A model generated the notes under the pieces. The model was given only the letters and a program-made list of their open reading frames with translations, ran no database searches and had not been told where the DNA came from. Below, piece by piece: positions 28,341-37,182 of a DNA stretch of 64,000 bases. The stretch's first letter is position 1; each line of letters opens with the position of its first letter. A program made the translations under genes and the position numbers. The stretch spans positions 1 through 64,000 of the forward strand of contig JBBECE010000031.1 of NCBI GenBank assembly GCA_040881985.1. The letters run 5' to 3'. The stretch is from JBBECE01 sp040881985 (GTDB lineage Bacteria; Pseudomonadota; Alphaproteobacteria; Rhizobiales; Devosiaceae).

Positions 28341-28445
28341 CTCCGCTCGCCGCCATTCAAGACAAATACGGTTCTTTCACTTTAGTCCCGGTCCAGAGAT
28401 CGCCGCTAGTCTTGCCCGGCGATGACTTCTGCCGGAGGTGGCGAA

Positions 28446-29594
28446 GTGCTGGAAGAACAAACGAAGGGGCGCGCCTTCGAGAATTTTCGCGCCCTGAACG
28501 GGACCCCCAATGCCGGCGAATGCGACGCGCTGATCCGCAACATGGCGCAGTTGTTCAGCCATGTGTCGGAGCGCTGCGACGACGAGCAGGTGGCCCAGTA
28601 TGACGAGGTCCTCTGCCAATTGGCCGATCTCGTCGAGAAGGAATCCCGGGCGCATGTGGCGCGGTTGTTTGCGCCGCTCGACCGGGCGCCGGGCACGGTC
28701 GTCGTCAAGCTTGCCAATGACGAAATCGAGGTGGCGCGGCCGCTGCTCGAATTCTCCAACGTTTTGAGCGACGACGACCTGATCGACATCGTCGAAAATC
28801 TCAGCGAGGACCACCGCGTCGCGGTCGCCGGCCGCAAGCCGGTCACCGACCGGGTCGGCGGGGCGATCCTGGCTCACGGCCAGCAGGCCTCGGTGCGCCG
28901 GCTCGTCGCCAACGAGAACGCCCAGCTCGGCGAAAAGACCATGCCGAAGCTGATGGCGCGCGTCGGGGAAGATCCCGAACTCGCCACCGAATTGAGGATG
29001 CGCACCGACATCGACTGGGAAGCCGTGCGCGCCGGGATCGACGAGGCCGGCCTCAAGGTCATGGGCGAACTCGGCCTTGGCGGGGCAAGCCCGGCGGGAC
29101 TTGCCATGAGCCGGGTCAATGCCGTCGTCTACAATCGCCTGAAGAACCGCGCCGGCTTCGACGCCCAGGAATGGAAGATCGCCTGGAACCAGGTGAAGGC
29201 GCTCAACGACCGCAAGCGGCTCGACCCGCGCGCCATTGAGCGGTTCGCCCGCTTCGGCTACGGCCATCACACCGCCTCGGGGCTGACCCTGATGCTGAAT
29301 GTGCGGCCCGAGATTGTCGTCAAATGGCTCGCCAACCAGGATTACGTGGCCCTGACCGTGGCGGCCCGCGCGCTCGGGATGAGCCCGGACCTCTTCGAGA
29401 ATGTCGTCGCGGTCATGCCGTGGCGGGATTTGCCGAGCCGCGAGGACCGCGTCAATGTCCGCCGCCGCTTCGAGGCCCTGTCGGCCGCTGAGGCCCGCGG
29501 CATTTTCGACCTGTGGCGTGCCCATTCGTTTCGCCGCCGCGGCGAGCCGCCCAAGGAGCCGGCGCAGCCGGCGCGCGTCGCCGGCGCCGCCTGA
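28446..29594 (+). CDS. DUF2336 domain protein
   Basis: The 382-residue, largely helical protein resembles the DUF2336 family restricted mostly to alphaproteobacteria. It has HEAT-like helical repeats (VARLFAPLDRAPGTVVVKLANDEIEVARPLLEF, broken here by the family pattern) and no catalytic motif. GTG at 28446 was preferred to ATG 28422 because a strong GGAGGTG SD site lies six bases upstream, inside the longer reading. The C-terminus is basic and Ala/Pro-rich. The function is unknown; no signal peptide or membrane segment is present. Confidence 0.82.
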   Translation: MLEEQTKGRAFENFRALNGTPNAGECDALIRNMAQLFSHVSERCDDEQVAQYDEVLCQLADLVEKESRAHVARLFAPLDRAPGTVVVKLANDEIEVARPLLEFSNVLSDDDLIDIVENLSEDHRVAVAGRKPVTDRVGGAILAHGQQASVRRLVANENAQLGEKTMPKLMARVGEDPELATELRMRTDIDWEAVRAGIDEAGLKVMGELGLGGASPAGLAMSRVNAVVYNRLKNRAGFDAQEWKIAWNQVKALNDRKRLDPRAIERFARFGYGHHTASGLTLMLNVRPEIVVKWLANQDYVALTVAARALGMSPDLFENVVAVMPWRDLPSREDRVNVRRRFEALSAAEARGIFDLWRAHSFRRRGEPPKEPAQPARVAGAA

Positions 29595-29775
29595 ACCCCT
29601 CACCGGGGGGCGCCTTTTGGGCTGGCGTGCCGGTGACCCTCTGCAGCCAAAAAAGTACCAGGCCTCGGCAAGGGGTCTTTGGTTGAGCGAACAAACCCGC
29701 CATTGCCGGTCAACGCGGCCAACGCCCGGCGCTGCGGGTTGAACCTCGTTTCTTGCGCTTTTCCCCGCCTAGGAT

Positions 29776-29791
29776 ATAAAGATATCTTTAT
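29776..29791. promoter_or_regulatory. Palindromic operator, probable SahR/ArsR site
   Basis: ATAAAGATATCTTTAT is a perfect 16-bp palindrome with one further matching pair outside. It ends 18 bases before the GTG of the ArsR-methyltransferase gene. AT-rich palindromes of this kind are typical of ArsR-family operators, and I recall this type for alphaproteobacterial SahR. It probably overlaps the promoter, implying autoregulation of sahR-metF. Confidence 0.75.
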
Positions 29792-29809
29792 GTCTGGCTT
29801 GGGGACGCG

Positions 29810-30784
29810 GTGACCGATCTCGACACTTTCGTTGGCCTGCTGCGCGCCGCCGGGGAGACCACCCGGCTGCGGCTTCTGGCGCTGCTCGCCCAGGGCGAAC
29901 TCTCGGTCAAGGACATTACCGAAATCGTCGGCCAGAGCCAGCCGCGCGTCTCGCGGCATTTGCGGCTGCTCGCCGAGGCCGGGCTTGTCGCCCGCCATGC
30001 CGAGGGCGCCTGGGCCTATTTCCGCCTCGCCGGCACAACTGAAGCCGCGGAGTTCGTCGCTCATTTCATGGGGCGGCTCGATCCTGACGACCCGGTTCTC
30101 GCCGCCGACCGCGAACGGCTCGATTCGGTCAGGCTGGCGCATCGGCAGCGCGCCGCAGCTTACTTCGCCAAGGTCGCCGAGAGCTGGGACCGGCTGCGCT
30201 CGCTGCATGTCGCCGACGCCTCGGTCGAGGCGGCGATCGTCGAAGCCCTCGCCAAACAGCCCGTCGAGTTCTGCCTCGACCTCGGCACCGGCACCGGGCG
30301 GATGCTCGAATTGCTCGCCGGCCGCTATCGGCGCGGCATCGGCGTCGATTCGAGCCGCGAGATGATCGCGATCGCCCGCGCCAAGCTCGAACAGCTGCCC
30401 CGCCGCGACGCCCAGGCGCGGCTCGGCGATATCGCCCGGCTCGACGACTATGCGGGGGCGGCCGATCTCATTGTGCTGCATCAGGTGCTGCACTATTTCG
30501 ACGATCCCGGCCGGACGCTGCGCCAGGCGCGCCTCGCGCTCGCCCCGGGCGGGCGGATGCTGGTCGTCGATTTCGCCCCTCACCGGCTCGAATTTCTGCG
30601 CACCGAACAGGCGCATCTTCGGCTCGGCATGTCCGACGAGCAAATGCGCGGATGGGCCCGCGCCGCCGGCCTCGCGGTCGCCCAGACAAGGTCCTTGCCG
30701 AGCAAGGCGGGCGAGAAGGGGCTGACGGTGTGTCTGTGGCTGCTGGCCGACCTGACCGGCCGGCAGCGCGACCGCGCCGCATGA
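29810..30784 (+). CDS. sahR: ArsR-family regulator fused to a SAM-dependent methyltransferase domain (SahR type)
   Basis: The 324-residue protein has a winged helix N-terminus (about 10-80; VKDITEIVGQSQPRVSRHLRLLAEAGLV) and a Rossmann methyltransferase domain (about 125-300; LDLGTGTGRMLELLAG). In Proteobacteria this fusion is known as SahR, a repressor of methionine-cycle genes that senses S-adenosylhomocysteine through the methyltransferase-like domain. No metal-binding Cys pair of ArsR/SmtB is seen. The start is GTG. A palindrome lies 18 bases upstream and the stop overlaps the metF ATG, supporting the assignment. Enzymatic activity of the second domain is doubtful. Confidence 0.85.
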   Translation: MTDLDTFVGLLRAAGETTRLRLLALLAQGELSVKDITEIVGQSQPRVSRHLRLLAEAGLVARHAEGAWAYFRLAGTTEAAEFVAHFMGRLDPDDPVLAADRERLDSVRLAHRQRAAAYFAKVAESWDRLRSLHVADASVEAAIVEALAKQPVEFCLDLGTGTGRMLELLAGRYRRGIGVDSSREMIAIARAKLEQLPRRDAQARLGDIARLDDYAGAADLIVLHQVLHYFDDPGRTLRQARLALAPGGRMLVVDFAPHRLEFLRTEQAHLRLGMSDEQMRGWARAAGLAVAQTRSLPSKAGEKGLTVCLWLLADLTGRQRDRAA

Positions 30785-31713
30785 GCGCGATCGGGGACCG
30801 CCCGCTGCCCGCCGACCGGCATTCCCGCAAGCCCGGCGTGGAAATGCCGGCGATCGAGATGAGTTTCGAATTCTTCCCGCCGAAAACCGATGCGGCCGAG
30901 GAACTGTTCTGGGCGAGCCTTCACCGGCTTGCCCCGCTCGAGCCGCGCTTCGTGTCGGTCACCTACGGGGCGGGGGGATCGACCCGCGAGCGCACCTTGC
31001 GGATGGTGACCTCGATCACCGAGCGAACCGGCATTAAGGCCGCCGCGCATCTGACCTGCGTCGGGGCGTCACGCGCCGAGGTCGACGCGGTGATCGAGGC
31101 TTACGGGACGGCCGGCATCGGCCATATCGTGGCGATCCGCGGCGATCCGCCCGAAGGGCCGGGTTCGACCTTCGTGCCGCACCCGCAAGGCTATGCCAGC
31201 GGGGCCGATCTCGTCGCCGCCATCGCCCGGCGCGGCGCGTTCGAGATTTCGGTCGCCGCCTATCCCGAGAAACACCCCGAAAGCCTCAACTGGGACACTG
31301 ACTTGGCCAATCTCAAGCGCAAGTTCGACAACGGCGCTTCGCGCGCCATCACCCAGATGTTCTTCGACAACGACTTCCATTGGAGCTTTCTCGAGCGCGC
31401 GGCGCGGGCCGGGATTTCCGCCCCGATCGTGCCGGGCATCCAGCCGATCCACAATTTCGCCCAGGTCAAGCGTTTCGCTTCGCGCTGCGGGGCGAGCATC
31501 CCCGCCTGGCTCGCCGACCGGTTCGAGGGGCTCGGGGCCGACCACGAGACCCATGCGCTCGTGGCGGCGTCGATTGCCGCCGAGCAGGTCGCCGAGCTGA
31601 TGGATGGCGGGGTCACCGAGTTCCATTTCTATACGATGAACCGCTCGGCCCTCGTCTATGCGCTGGCGCGAACGCTCGGCCGCCGGCCGGAAAGCAAAGT
31701 CACAGAATCATAA
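30781..31713 (+). CDS. metF: 5,10-methylenetetrahydrofolate reductase
   Basis: MetF reduces methylene-THF to methyl-THF with FAD and NADH, feeding methionine synthase. The 310-residue product has SFEFFPPK near residue 29, VSVTYGAGGS near 60, HLTCVG, and the late TEFHFYTMNRS. ATG at 30781 forms ATGA with the sahR stop, so both are made from one transcript probably controlled by the upstream operator. The frame stays open upstream inside sahR to 30652, but that reading is a shadow. Confidence 0.95.
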   Translation: MSAIGDRPLPADRHSRKPGVEMPAIEMSFEFFPPKTDAAEELFWASLHRLAPLEPRFVSVTYGAGGSTRERTLRMVTSITERTGIKAAAHLTCVGASRAEVDAVIEAYGTAGIGHIVAIRGDPPEGPGSTFVPHPQGYASGADLVAAIARRGAFEISVAAYPEKHPESLNWDTDLANLKRKFDNGASRAITQMFFDNDFHWSFLERAARAGISAPIVPGIQPIHNFAQVKRFASRCGASIPAWLADRFEGLGADHETHALVAASIAAEQVAELMDGGVTEFHFYTMNRSALVYALARTLGRRPESKVTES

Positions 31714-31769
31714 TCCTGCCATTTTGCGCCGCTCTGCTTCGCCAGAACGCGAATCGGAGTGCGGGGCCG

Positions 31770-32312
31770 ATGCGGAAGAATGTCGTCCTGGGGGCCGTGG
31801 CCTTCCTCGTACTGCTTTTGCTTGGGCTGTCGTCTTTCCAGCAAACCCCTCCTCAAGCCGTTGAGCCCGAAATCGCCTCGACGACGATCCACGAGACCGA
31901 ATTGCCCGGCGAGCTGTTCACCGCCGACCTGGGGCTCGCCTTCGCGGCGCGCTTCGAGGCGGTCGAGGGCTGGGGCGCCAACAAGCGCGCCGAACGCCTG
32001 AGCCCGGTGATGGATGAATTGGCGAGCCTCGCTTCGCCGGCCGGGGCGCCCGGCGCCGGCAACAGCGGCGCCGACGTGGTCTTCGCCTCGGCTGTTCCCG
32101 GCGCCATCGATCTCCTCGAAGGCCTGACCGCCCCACATTTCGATGCCTCGATCGCGCTTGCTGCGCCCGACGCGTCGGCGTCGCTGGTGCTGGCCTCCTC
32201 CGGCACCGGGGCGGAACGCTCGGGCGCCGTCCATGCCATTGCCGAGACGTTTCGCAGTCTCGTCGATCGCATCGGGGATAGCCCGGTCGGCGGGTTGTTG
32301 AGCTTCAACTAG
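31770..32312 (+). CDS. Hypothetical membrane-anchored or secreted protein (180 aa)
   Basis: No family is recognised. An N-terminal hydrophobic stretch (VVLGAVAFLVLLLLGLSSF) after MRKN looks like a signal anchor or uncleaved signal peptide. The rest is Ala/Gly/Ser-rich with segments such as AERLSPVMDELASLAS and AETFRSLVDRIGD. The start has GGAG about 12 bases upstream. It lies 56 bp after metF on the same strand. No catalytic motif is visible. A periplasmic location is inferred. Confidence 0.6.
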   Translation: MRKNVVLGAVAFLVLLLLGLSSFQQTPPQAVEPEIASTTIHETELPGELFTADLGLAFAARFEAVEGWGANKRAERLSPVMDELASLASPAGAPGAGNSGADVVFASAVPGAIDLLEGLTAPHFDASIALAAPDASASLVLASSGTGAERSGAVHAIAETFRSLVDRIGDSPVGGLLSFN

Positions 32313-32396
32313 CCCTCTTTCATTTTTCCTCCCATCGAGACTAGGTTGCGCCTCGATCTGAGGCCGCCAAGGGTTTCCGACCATGGGCGTGGGGCA

Positions 32397-33131
32397 ATGA
32401 GCGTCTGGCAAGCGATAGGTGAAATCATCGGGTCCTATCCCGCGCGTACCGGGCTTGCCGGCTCGCTCGCCAGTCTCTTGGACCCCGACAATTGGTTGCC
32501 GGGGGGGCGCGACGCGGCGTTCACGCTGGCGCTGGTGTGCCTTTCCGCCAAGATGGCGGTCGCCGACGGGGTGGTCACCGCTTCGGAAGTGCGCGCCTTC
32601 GGCCGGACCGTCGAAATTCCGCCCGGCGCCGAGGACCAGGTCCGCCGTGTCTTCCAGCTCGCGCAAGAGGACGTCGCCGGCTACGACGCTTATGCTCGCC
32701 GGATCGCTCGGTTCTTCGCCGACAGTCCGGCGACGCTCGAGCTTGTCCTCGACGGGCTCTTCCACATCGCTTCCGCCGACGGGATGATCCACGAGGCCGA
32801 GTTCGATTATCTCAAATCGGTCTCCGGCATTTTCGGCTTCGACGACAAGCGGTTCGAGCAGATCGCGTCCCAGCATGTTGTCCGCGGCGGGGGCGGGGAT
32901 CCCTATATCGTCTTGGGCCTCGACCCGTCGGCTCCCGACAGCGAGATCAAACGCGTCTGGCGCCGTCTCGTCGCCGAGAACCATCCAGATCGCTTGACGG
33001 CAAAAGGTGTACCGGACGAACTGATCGTGCTGATGAGCCAGAAGCTCGCGGCGATCAACCACGCTTACGATGTGATCGCCCGCGCGCGGGGAATGCGAGG
33101 ACCGGGGGCGCGTGAGACCCTTGCGCCTTGA
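32397..33131 (+). CDS. TerB/DjlA-like protein with C-terminal J domain
   Basis: The 244-residue product has a TerB-like helical domain (about 45-165; LVCLSAKMAVADGVVTASEV and HIASADGMIHEAEFDYL, each with the acidic helix motif). A J domain follows (about 177-235; PYIVLGLDPSAPDSEIKRVWRRL, then the HPD motif in ENHPDRL). It resembles DjlA without the N-terminal membrane helix, so it may be a soluble co-chaperone for DnaK. The ATG at 32397 is chosen; the open frame extends to 32346. rnpB follows within 35 bp. Confidence 0.86.
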   Translation: MSVWQAIGEIIGSYPARTGLAGSLASLLDPDNWLPGGRDAAFTLALVCLSAKMAVADGVVTASEVRAFGRTVEIPPGAEDQVRRVFQLAQEDVAGYDAYARRIARFFADSPATLELVLDGLFHIASADGMIHEAEFDYLKSVSGIFGFDDKRFEQIASQHVVRGGGGDPYIVLGLDPSAPDSEIKRVWRRLVAENHPDRLTAKGVPDELIVLMSQKLAAINHAYDVIARARGMRGPGARETLAP

Positions 33132-33162
33132 CGGGGCGGACGCGCCCCCATATCTCAACCGG

Positions 33163-33538
33163 GCCAGTTGGCCGGGCAGCCGCTCCCGCAAGGGAGAGGA
33201 AAGTCCGGGCTCCAAGGAAGCACGGTGCCGGATAATTTCCGGCGGGGGCGACCCCAGGGAAAGTGCCACAGAAAGCAAACTACCTCGCCCCTTGCGGGCG
33301 GGGAAAAGGTGAAAGGGTGCGGTAAGAGCGCACCGCGTCCCCGGCAACGGGGACGGCACGGCAAACCCCACCGGGAGCAAGACCGAATAGGGACGACGCG
33401 GGGGTAACCCCGGCCAGTTTCCTGGCTTGTCGTCCGGGTTGGTTGCACGAGACGGCCGGCGACGGCCGTCCCAGACGAATGGCTGCCGCGCGCGGGGCAA
33501 CCCGCGCCATACAGAACCCGGCTTACAGGCCAACTGGC
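33163..33538 (+). ncRNA. rnpB: RNase P RNA, bacterial type A
   Basis: RNase P RNA matures tRNA 5' ends with the RnpA protein. The 5' GCCAGTTGGCC (33163-33173) pairs with GGCCAACTGGC at 33528-33538 as helix P1. The conserved P4-side GAGGAAAGTCCGGGCTCC lies near 33195, and its partner ACAGAACCCGGCTTACAGG lies near 33511-33528. Conserved A/G-rich internal blocks (GGAAAGTGCCACAGAAA; GGTAAGAGCGCACCG) are present. Length about 376 nt. The last bases overlap the stop region of the convergent gene at 33523. Confidence 0.95.
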
Positions 33539-34734
33539 GCCTTCTCTTCCGGCTTTTCGAAGCAGAGCGCGACCTCGTGCCAGGGGGTGCGCTCGTTGAG
33601 GCGGCATTCAAAACCGCCGCTCTCGAACGCCTTGAGATACCGCTCGAGCGGCATCTTGCTGAGGTGGAGCGCGTCGGTCGCCCGCGGGCCGGCCACCTGC
33701 TCGACGAGCACAACCCGGCCTCCGGGGCGGCAGGCTTGCATGTAGTTGGCGAGCAACGCTTCCCATTTGGCGTCGTCGGAGACGTGCTGGACGACGGTAA
33801 AATCGAAGACAAGGTCGTAGTGGGCCGCAGGCATGGTGTCGGCGCAGAGGTCGCGTTCGAAATAGCGTGCGCCTTGAAGGCCGGGGTTGGTTATCCGTGC
33901 ATGGCAGATGGCGTTGCCGCTGATGTCGTAACAGTCGAGCCGCCCGCTCCAGCGGTGGATGAAGGGGGTCAGCCGGCCCGAACCGCAGCCGCATTCGGCA
34001 ACGTCATCGAGCGGCGCGCCGAACAGGCGTCCGAACAACAGCTCCAGATAGGCGACATCCCGGGCGGTCCGGCCACTATAGGCCTCCTCTTCGCGCGATG
34101 ACGGCGGCACGGGAGCGTTCCGCGAAGCGCCATACCGCAGCTCCCAATACACCTTCATGTCGTACTCAATCGTGGCGATTTCGATTTCGAGCTCGCTGTC
34201 GTTCCGGCAGTATCGGGCCGCCCGTTCCGCCAGCGCCAGGGCGGGCTCGCGCTCGCCGAACAGGGCCAGAGCTTTGGCAAACCGGAACCAGAACCGCGCA
34301 TCCTCGCTGTCGGGACTATTTTCTCTGGCCGTGTCCGCCAGCCGATCGAATTGGAGCCCAAGGCCAAGACGCGCGCAGGCGAGCATCAGGCGCGACCAGA
34401 TGTTTTCGTCGTAGCTTGCCTGTTCGATGAAAATCTCGAACAGTGCGGCGAATTCATTGCGATTGCCGAGGGCGCTGTGGCATTCGAGCATGCCGTAGGT
34501 CACTCCGTTGCCCGGATCGAGACCCTCCGCTTCGCGGTAAGCCTTGAGCGCGCCACGAAAGTTGCGCCGGCGGCGGTGCAAATCGCCGATCAGCTGGTAG
34601 CAACGGCACGCCTCGGGCTCGGTCTGACGATCGTCCCGCAGCTTCTGGGCGAGCGCCCGAAGCGCGCCGAAATCCTCGCGGGAGAATAGTCTATCGAGTT
34701 CAGCCTTCGAAGGCTTGGCCAGCTGGTTGCTCAT
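33523..34734 (-). CDS. TPR protein with C-terminal class I methyltransferase domain
   Basis: The 403-residue product has helical TPR-like repeats in its N-terminal half (ACRCYQLIGDLHRRRRNF, GALKAYREAEGLDPGNGVTY). A SAM-dependent methyltransferase domain follows, starting near DVAECGCGSGRLTPF, with YDLVFDFTVVQHV and PGGRVVLVEQV. The domain order resembles sugar or glycan-modifying methyltransferases, but the substrate is unknown. ATG 34734 is the conservative start; ATG 34791 is in frame, and the open frame continues upstream over a GNAT remnant. The stop lies inside the 3' end of rnpB (16-bp overlap). Confidence 0.75.
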   Translation of the reverse strand: MSNQLAKPSKAELDRLFSREDFGALRALAQKLRDDRQTEPEACRCYQLIGDLHRRRRNFRGALKAYREAEGLDPGNGVTYGMLECHSALGNRNEFAALFEIFIEQASYDENIWSRLMLACARLGLGLQFDRLADTARENSPDSEDARFWFRFAKALALFGEREPALALAERAARYCRNDSELEIEIATIEYDMKVYWELRYGASRNAPVPPSSREEEAYSGRTARDVAYLELLFGRLFGAPLDDVAECGCGSGRLTPFIHRWSGRLDCYDISGNAICHARITNPGLQGARYFERDLCADTMPAAHYDLVFDFTVVQHVSDDAKWEALLANYMQACRPGGRVVLVEQVAGPRATDALHLSKMPLERYLKAFESGGFECRLNERTPWHEVALCFEKPEEKAPVGL

Positions 34735-34855
34735 CGCGCCCGTCGTTGGCTTCTTGAATCCCTGTTGAAGCGGATTCTTGCCCAAGAACATGTCGGTATT
34801 TGGCCGGTCGCCATTCGAGGGTGGCGCTTCGGCGACAAACTCGGGACCGGGTCGC

Positions 34856-35002
34856 TTACGCGCCGATCTTTCTGGCGAGCACCGTCTCGTGGGGTGAAAA
34901 GCCGCAGGCGAGGTGAGCCTCGATCGCGCCGCGATTTTGGGCTTTGGCATTGACGCGCATGAAGGCCCCGCCTTCGACCGGATACAAGCAACTGAAAGCG
35001 GG
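34856..35002 (-). pseudogene. C-terminal remnant of a GNAT acetyltransferase
   Basis: This minus-strand frame encodes VEGGAFMRVNAKAQNRGAIE and then HLACGFSPHETVLARKIGA with TAA at 34856-34858. That is the typical end of a GNAT domain (the conserved N-x-x-A-I-x-x-x-x-x-x-GF segment). An in-frame TAG at 35003-35005 cuts it off and no acetyl-CoA loop precedes it, so it is a decayed fragment of about 48 codons. It lies between the TPR-methyltransferase and GST genes. Confidence 0.7.
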
Positions 35003-35033
35003 CTAGACTGGCGGTCCAACGGAGGGTTTTCCC

Positions 35034-35702
35034 ATGGCGCTCGAAATCTGGTGGATCAGCGGCAGCCCCTATGCCTGGTGGGTCATGCTGGCGGCGGAGG
35101 TCAAGGGTCTCGCCTACGAAAGCCATTTGCTTTCGGTGTCGAACCGCGAAAATTACACCCCGGAATATCTCGCGATGAACCGGCGCGGCCGGGTGCCATT
35201 GCTCAAGGACGGGGACTTCATCCTGACCGAGTCGATGGCGATGGTGGCCTACCTCGATACCAAGAGCACCACGTCGCCGCTGTTCGGCGGCAGCCCGCGC
35301 GAGACGGCAAGAATCTGGGAGGCGGCCAGCCAGGTCGTGTCCGATGTCGGACGGGCGTCGAGCGCGTTCAACGATCCCATCCTTTCCACCCGAGGCAAGC
35401 CCCTCGATGCCGATTCCGTTCGGGAGGCGGCGGCGACGCTGAAGACCGAGCTGGGCTTCTTCGAGGAAAGGCTCGCCGCCGGGCGGTATTTTTGCGGCCC
35501 GACGCTTTCCGCCGCCGACATCGCGCTGCTGCCCTTCCTGCTGTTCAGCGCGAGGGTCGCGGGGCGCGATGCGGTCAAGGACATGAATCTCGGTCTCCTG
35601 CCGCTCGTCGAGACATTTCCGAAGCTCGCCGCCTGGGTAAAGCGGATCGAGGCTCTGCCCGGATACGAGAAAACCTATCCGCCGCACTGGCGCACGAGCT
35701 GA
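35034..35702 (+). CDS. Glutathione S-transferase family protein
   Basis: The 222-residue product has an N-terminal thioredoxin-like domain (residues 1-80; the SPYAWW motif near residue 12 and GRVPLLKDGDFILTESMAM, giving the cis-Pro and ES glutathione-binding segments). An all-helical C-terminal domain follows (GPTLSAADIALLPFLL). It conjugates or reduces substrates with glutathione in the cytosol; the specific substrate is unknown. GGAGG lies nine bases before the ATG. It precedes the dcw cluster by 100 bp and is probably its own unit. Confidence 0.9.
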   Translation: MALEIWWISGSPYAWWVMLAAEVKGLAYESHLLSVSNRENYTPEYLAMNRRGRVPLLKDGDFILTESMAMVAYLDTKSTTSPLFGGSPRETARIWEAASQVVSDVGRASSAFNDPILSTRGKPLDADSVREAAATLKTELGFFEERLAAGRYFCGPTLSAADIALLPFLLFSARVAGRDAVKDMNLGLLPLVETFPKLAAWVKRIEALPGYEKTYPPHWRTS

Positions 35703-35806
35703 GCCTTCCCGCCCGCCGCCAATAGCAAACCAAATCTTAACAAGGCCCGTGCACATTGCGGGAGCGTTGAGTTTCGCGCCGCTTCAGGCGGCGGGAGTGC
35801 GTCGAG

Positions 35807-36799
35807 TTGGCCAAATCGAAAAGCGCCGCGGAGCATCCCTCGGGCGGGCACGTCCCCGTGCTGCTCGACGAAGTCATGTCCGTGCTCGCCCCGCTCGCCG
35901 GCCGAAAAGTCCTCGACGGCACGTTCGGAGGAGGGGGCTATTCGGCTGCGTTCCTGAAGGCCGGCGCAAAAGTCTGCGGCATCGACCGCGACCCGGTCGC
36001 GGCGCAATTCGCCGCCCGGCTCGCCGCGCAATATCCACAATCTTTTCAATTTGTTGCCGGCACTTTCTCAGAACTCGATAGACTTTGCGGAACCGTGGCG
36101 GACGCGGTCGTGCTCGATATCGGGGTCTCCTCGATGCAGCTCGAGACGGCGGCGCGGGGCTTCTCGTTCATGCGCGACGGCCCGCTCGACATGCGGATGA
36201 GCGGGGCGGGGCCGTCGGCCGCCGATCTCGTCAACAAGCTCCCCGAGCGCGATCTCGCCGATCTCCTCTACGGCCTCGGCGAGGAAAAGCGCTCCCGCGC
36301 CGTCGCCAAAGCCATCGTCGCCGCGCGCAAGCAGGCCCCGATCACGACAACCCTCGCCCTGGCGCGCCTCATCGCCGGGGTCGTTCACGGCAAGCCCGGC
36401 GACATCCATCCCGCGACCCGCTCGTTCCAGGCGCTCCGCATCGCGGTCAATGCCGAATTCACCGAGCTCGTCGAAGGTCTCTTCGCCGCCGAACGGCTCT
36501 TGCACGAGGGCGGCATATTGAGCGTCGTGACTTTCCATTCGCTCGAGGACCGGATCGTCAAGCGCTTCTTCCGCCCCGATGTCTCGGCGTCCCGGCATCG
36601 CCCTGCCAAGGCCGAAATGCCTTCCGCCTGGTCCGAGGTGAAGAAACCCGTCAAGGCCGGGGAGGCCGAGCTCGCCGGCAATCCGCGCGCCCGTTCGGCG
36701 ACGCTACGCTCGGGCAGGCGCAGCGCCGCCCCGGCCCGGCCCGTCGCCTATGCGGGGCTCGGGGTGCCCGAGGTCGCGTTGCGGGACCTCGTCCGATGA
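35807..36799 (+). CDS. rsmH: 16S rRNA m4C1402 methyltransferase
   Basis: RsmH (MraW) N4-methylates C1402 of 16S rRNA with SAM. The 330-residue product has the SAM motif LDGTFGGGGYSAAFL near residue 38, later LDIGVSSMQL and MRDGPLDMRM, and the C-terminal FHSLEDRIVKRFF. The start is TTG with GGGAG nine bases upstream; the N-terminus GHVPVLLDEV is at the usual distance. In most bacteria mraZ precedes it, but here only a 104-bp spacer separates it from the GST gene. Its stop overlaps the ftsL start (ATGA). Confidence 0.95.
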   Translation: MAKSKSAAEHPSGGHVPVLLDEVMSVLAPLAGRKVLDGTFGGGGYSAAFLKAGAKVCGIDRDPVAAQFAARLAAQYPQSFQFVAGTFSELDRLCGTVADAVVLDIGVSSMQLETAARGFSFMRDGPLDMRMSGAGPSAADLVNKLPERDLADLLYGLGEEKRSRAVAKAIVAARKQAPITTTLALARLIAGVVHGKPGDIHPATRSFQALRIAVNAEFTELVEGLFAAERLLHEGGILSVVTFHSLEDRIVKRFFRPDVSASRHRPAKAEMPSAWSEVKKPVKAGEAELAGNPRARSATLRSGRRSAAPARPVAYAGLGVPEVALRDLVR

Positions 36800-37182
36800 T
36801 CAAGGCGCTCAATGGTGTCCTGCTGGTTATCTCGGCGGTCGGCTTTGTCGGCGTCTATGCGCTGAAATATCAAGCCGAGAAGACCGGCGCCGAAATCGTC
36901 ACAATCGAAAAGCGCCTCGAGCGCAAGACCGAGCTTCTGTCGACGCTCGAGGCCCACTGGGCTTACTTGAATCAACCCTCGACCATCGAGCCCATAGTCA
37001 TCCGCCACGCCGACGCGCTCGGCGTCGCGCCGATCAAGGGCGAACAGTTCGGCTCGCTCGAGGCGATCCCGATGCGCCCGCCTTCCGAGCCCAATTCGGC
37101 GGCGCTCGAGGCGCTGCTGGCGGCGCTCGAGGCCGGCATCGACCCGACGACCGTCGCCAGCATCGGAGACGTTGCGCCATGA
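36796..37182 (+). CDS. ftsL: Cell division protein FtsL
   Basis: FtsL is a small bitopic divisome protein that joins FtsB and FtsQ and activates FtsWI. The 128-residue product has one membrane helix (GVLLVISAVGFVGVYAL). A periplasmic coiled-coil follows (TIEKRLERKTELLSTLEAHWAYLNQPSTIE), with the conserved hydrophobic/Leu-Asn segment common to rhizobial FtsL. Both ends overlap neighbours as ATGA. The assignment rests mostly on position between rsmH and ftsI. Confidence 0.88.
   Translation: MIKALNGVLLVISAVGFVGVYALKYQAEKTGAEIVTIEKRLERKTELLSTLEAHWAYLNQPSTIEPIVIRHADALGVAPIKGEQFGSLEAIPMRPPSEPNSAALEALLAALEAGIDPTTVASIGDVAP

Noticed and set aside
34735..35019. A 95-codon N-terminal extension of the TPR-methyltransferase
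   Set aside because: Most of it is the out-of-frame shadow of a GNAT remnant; only the part after 34791 could be real.
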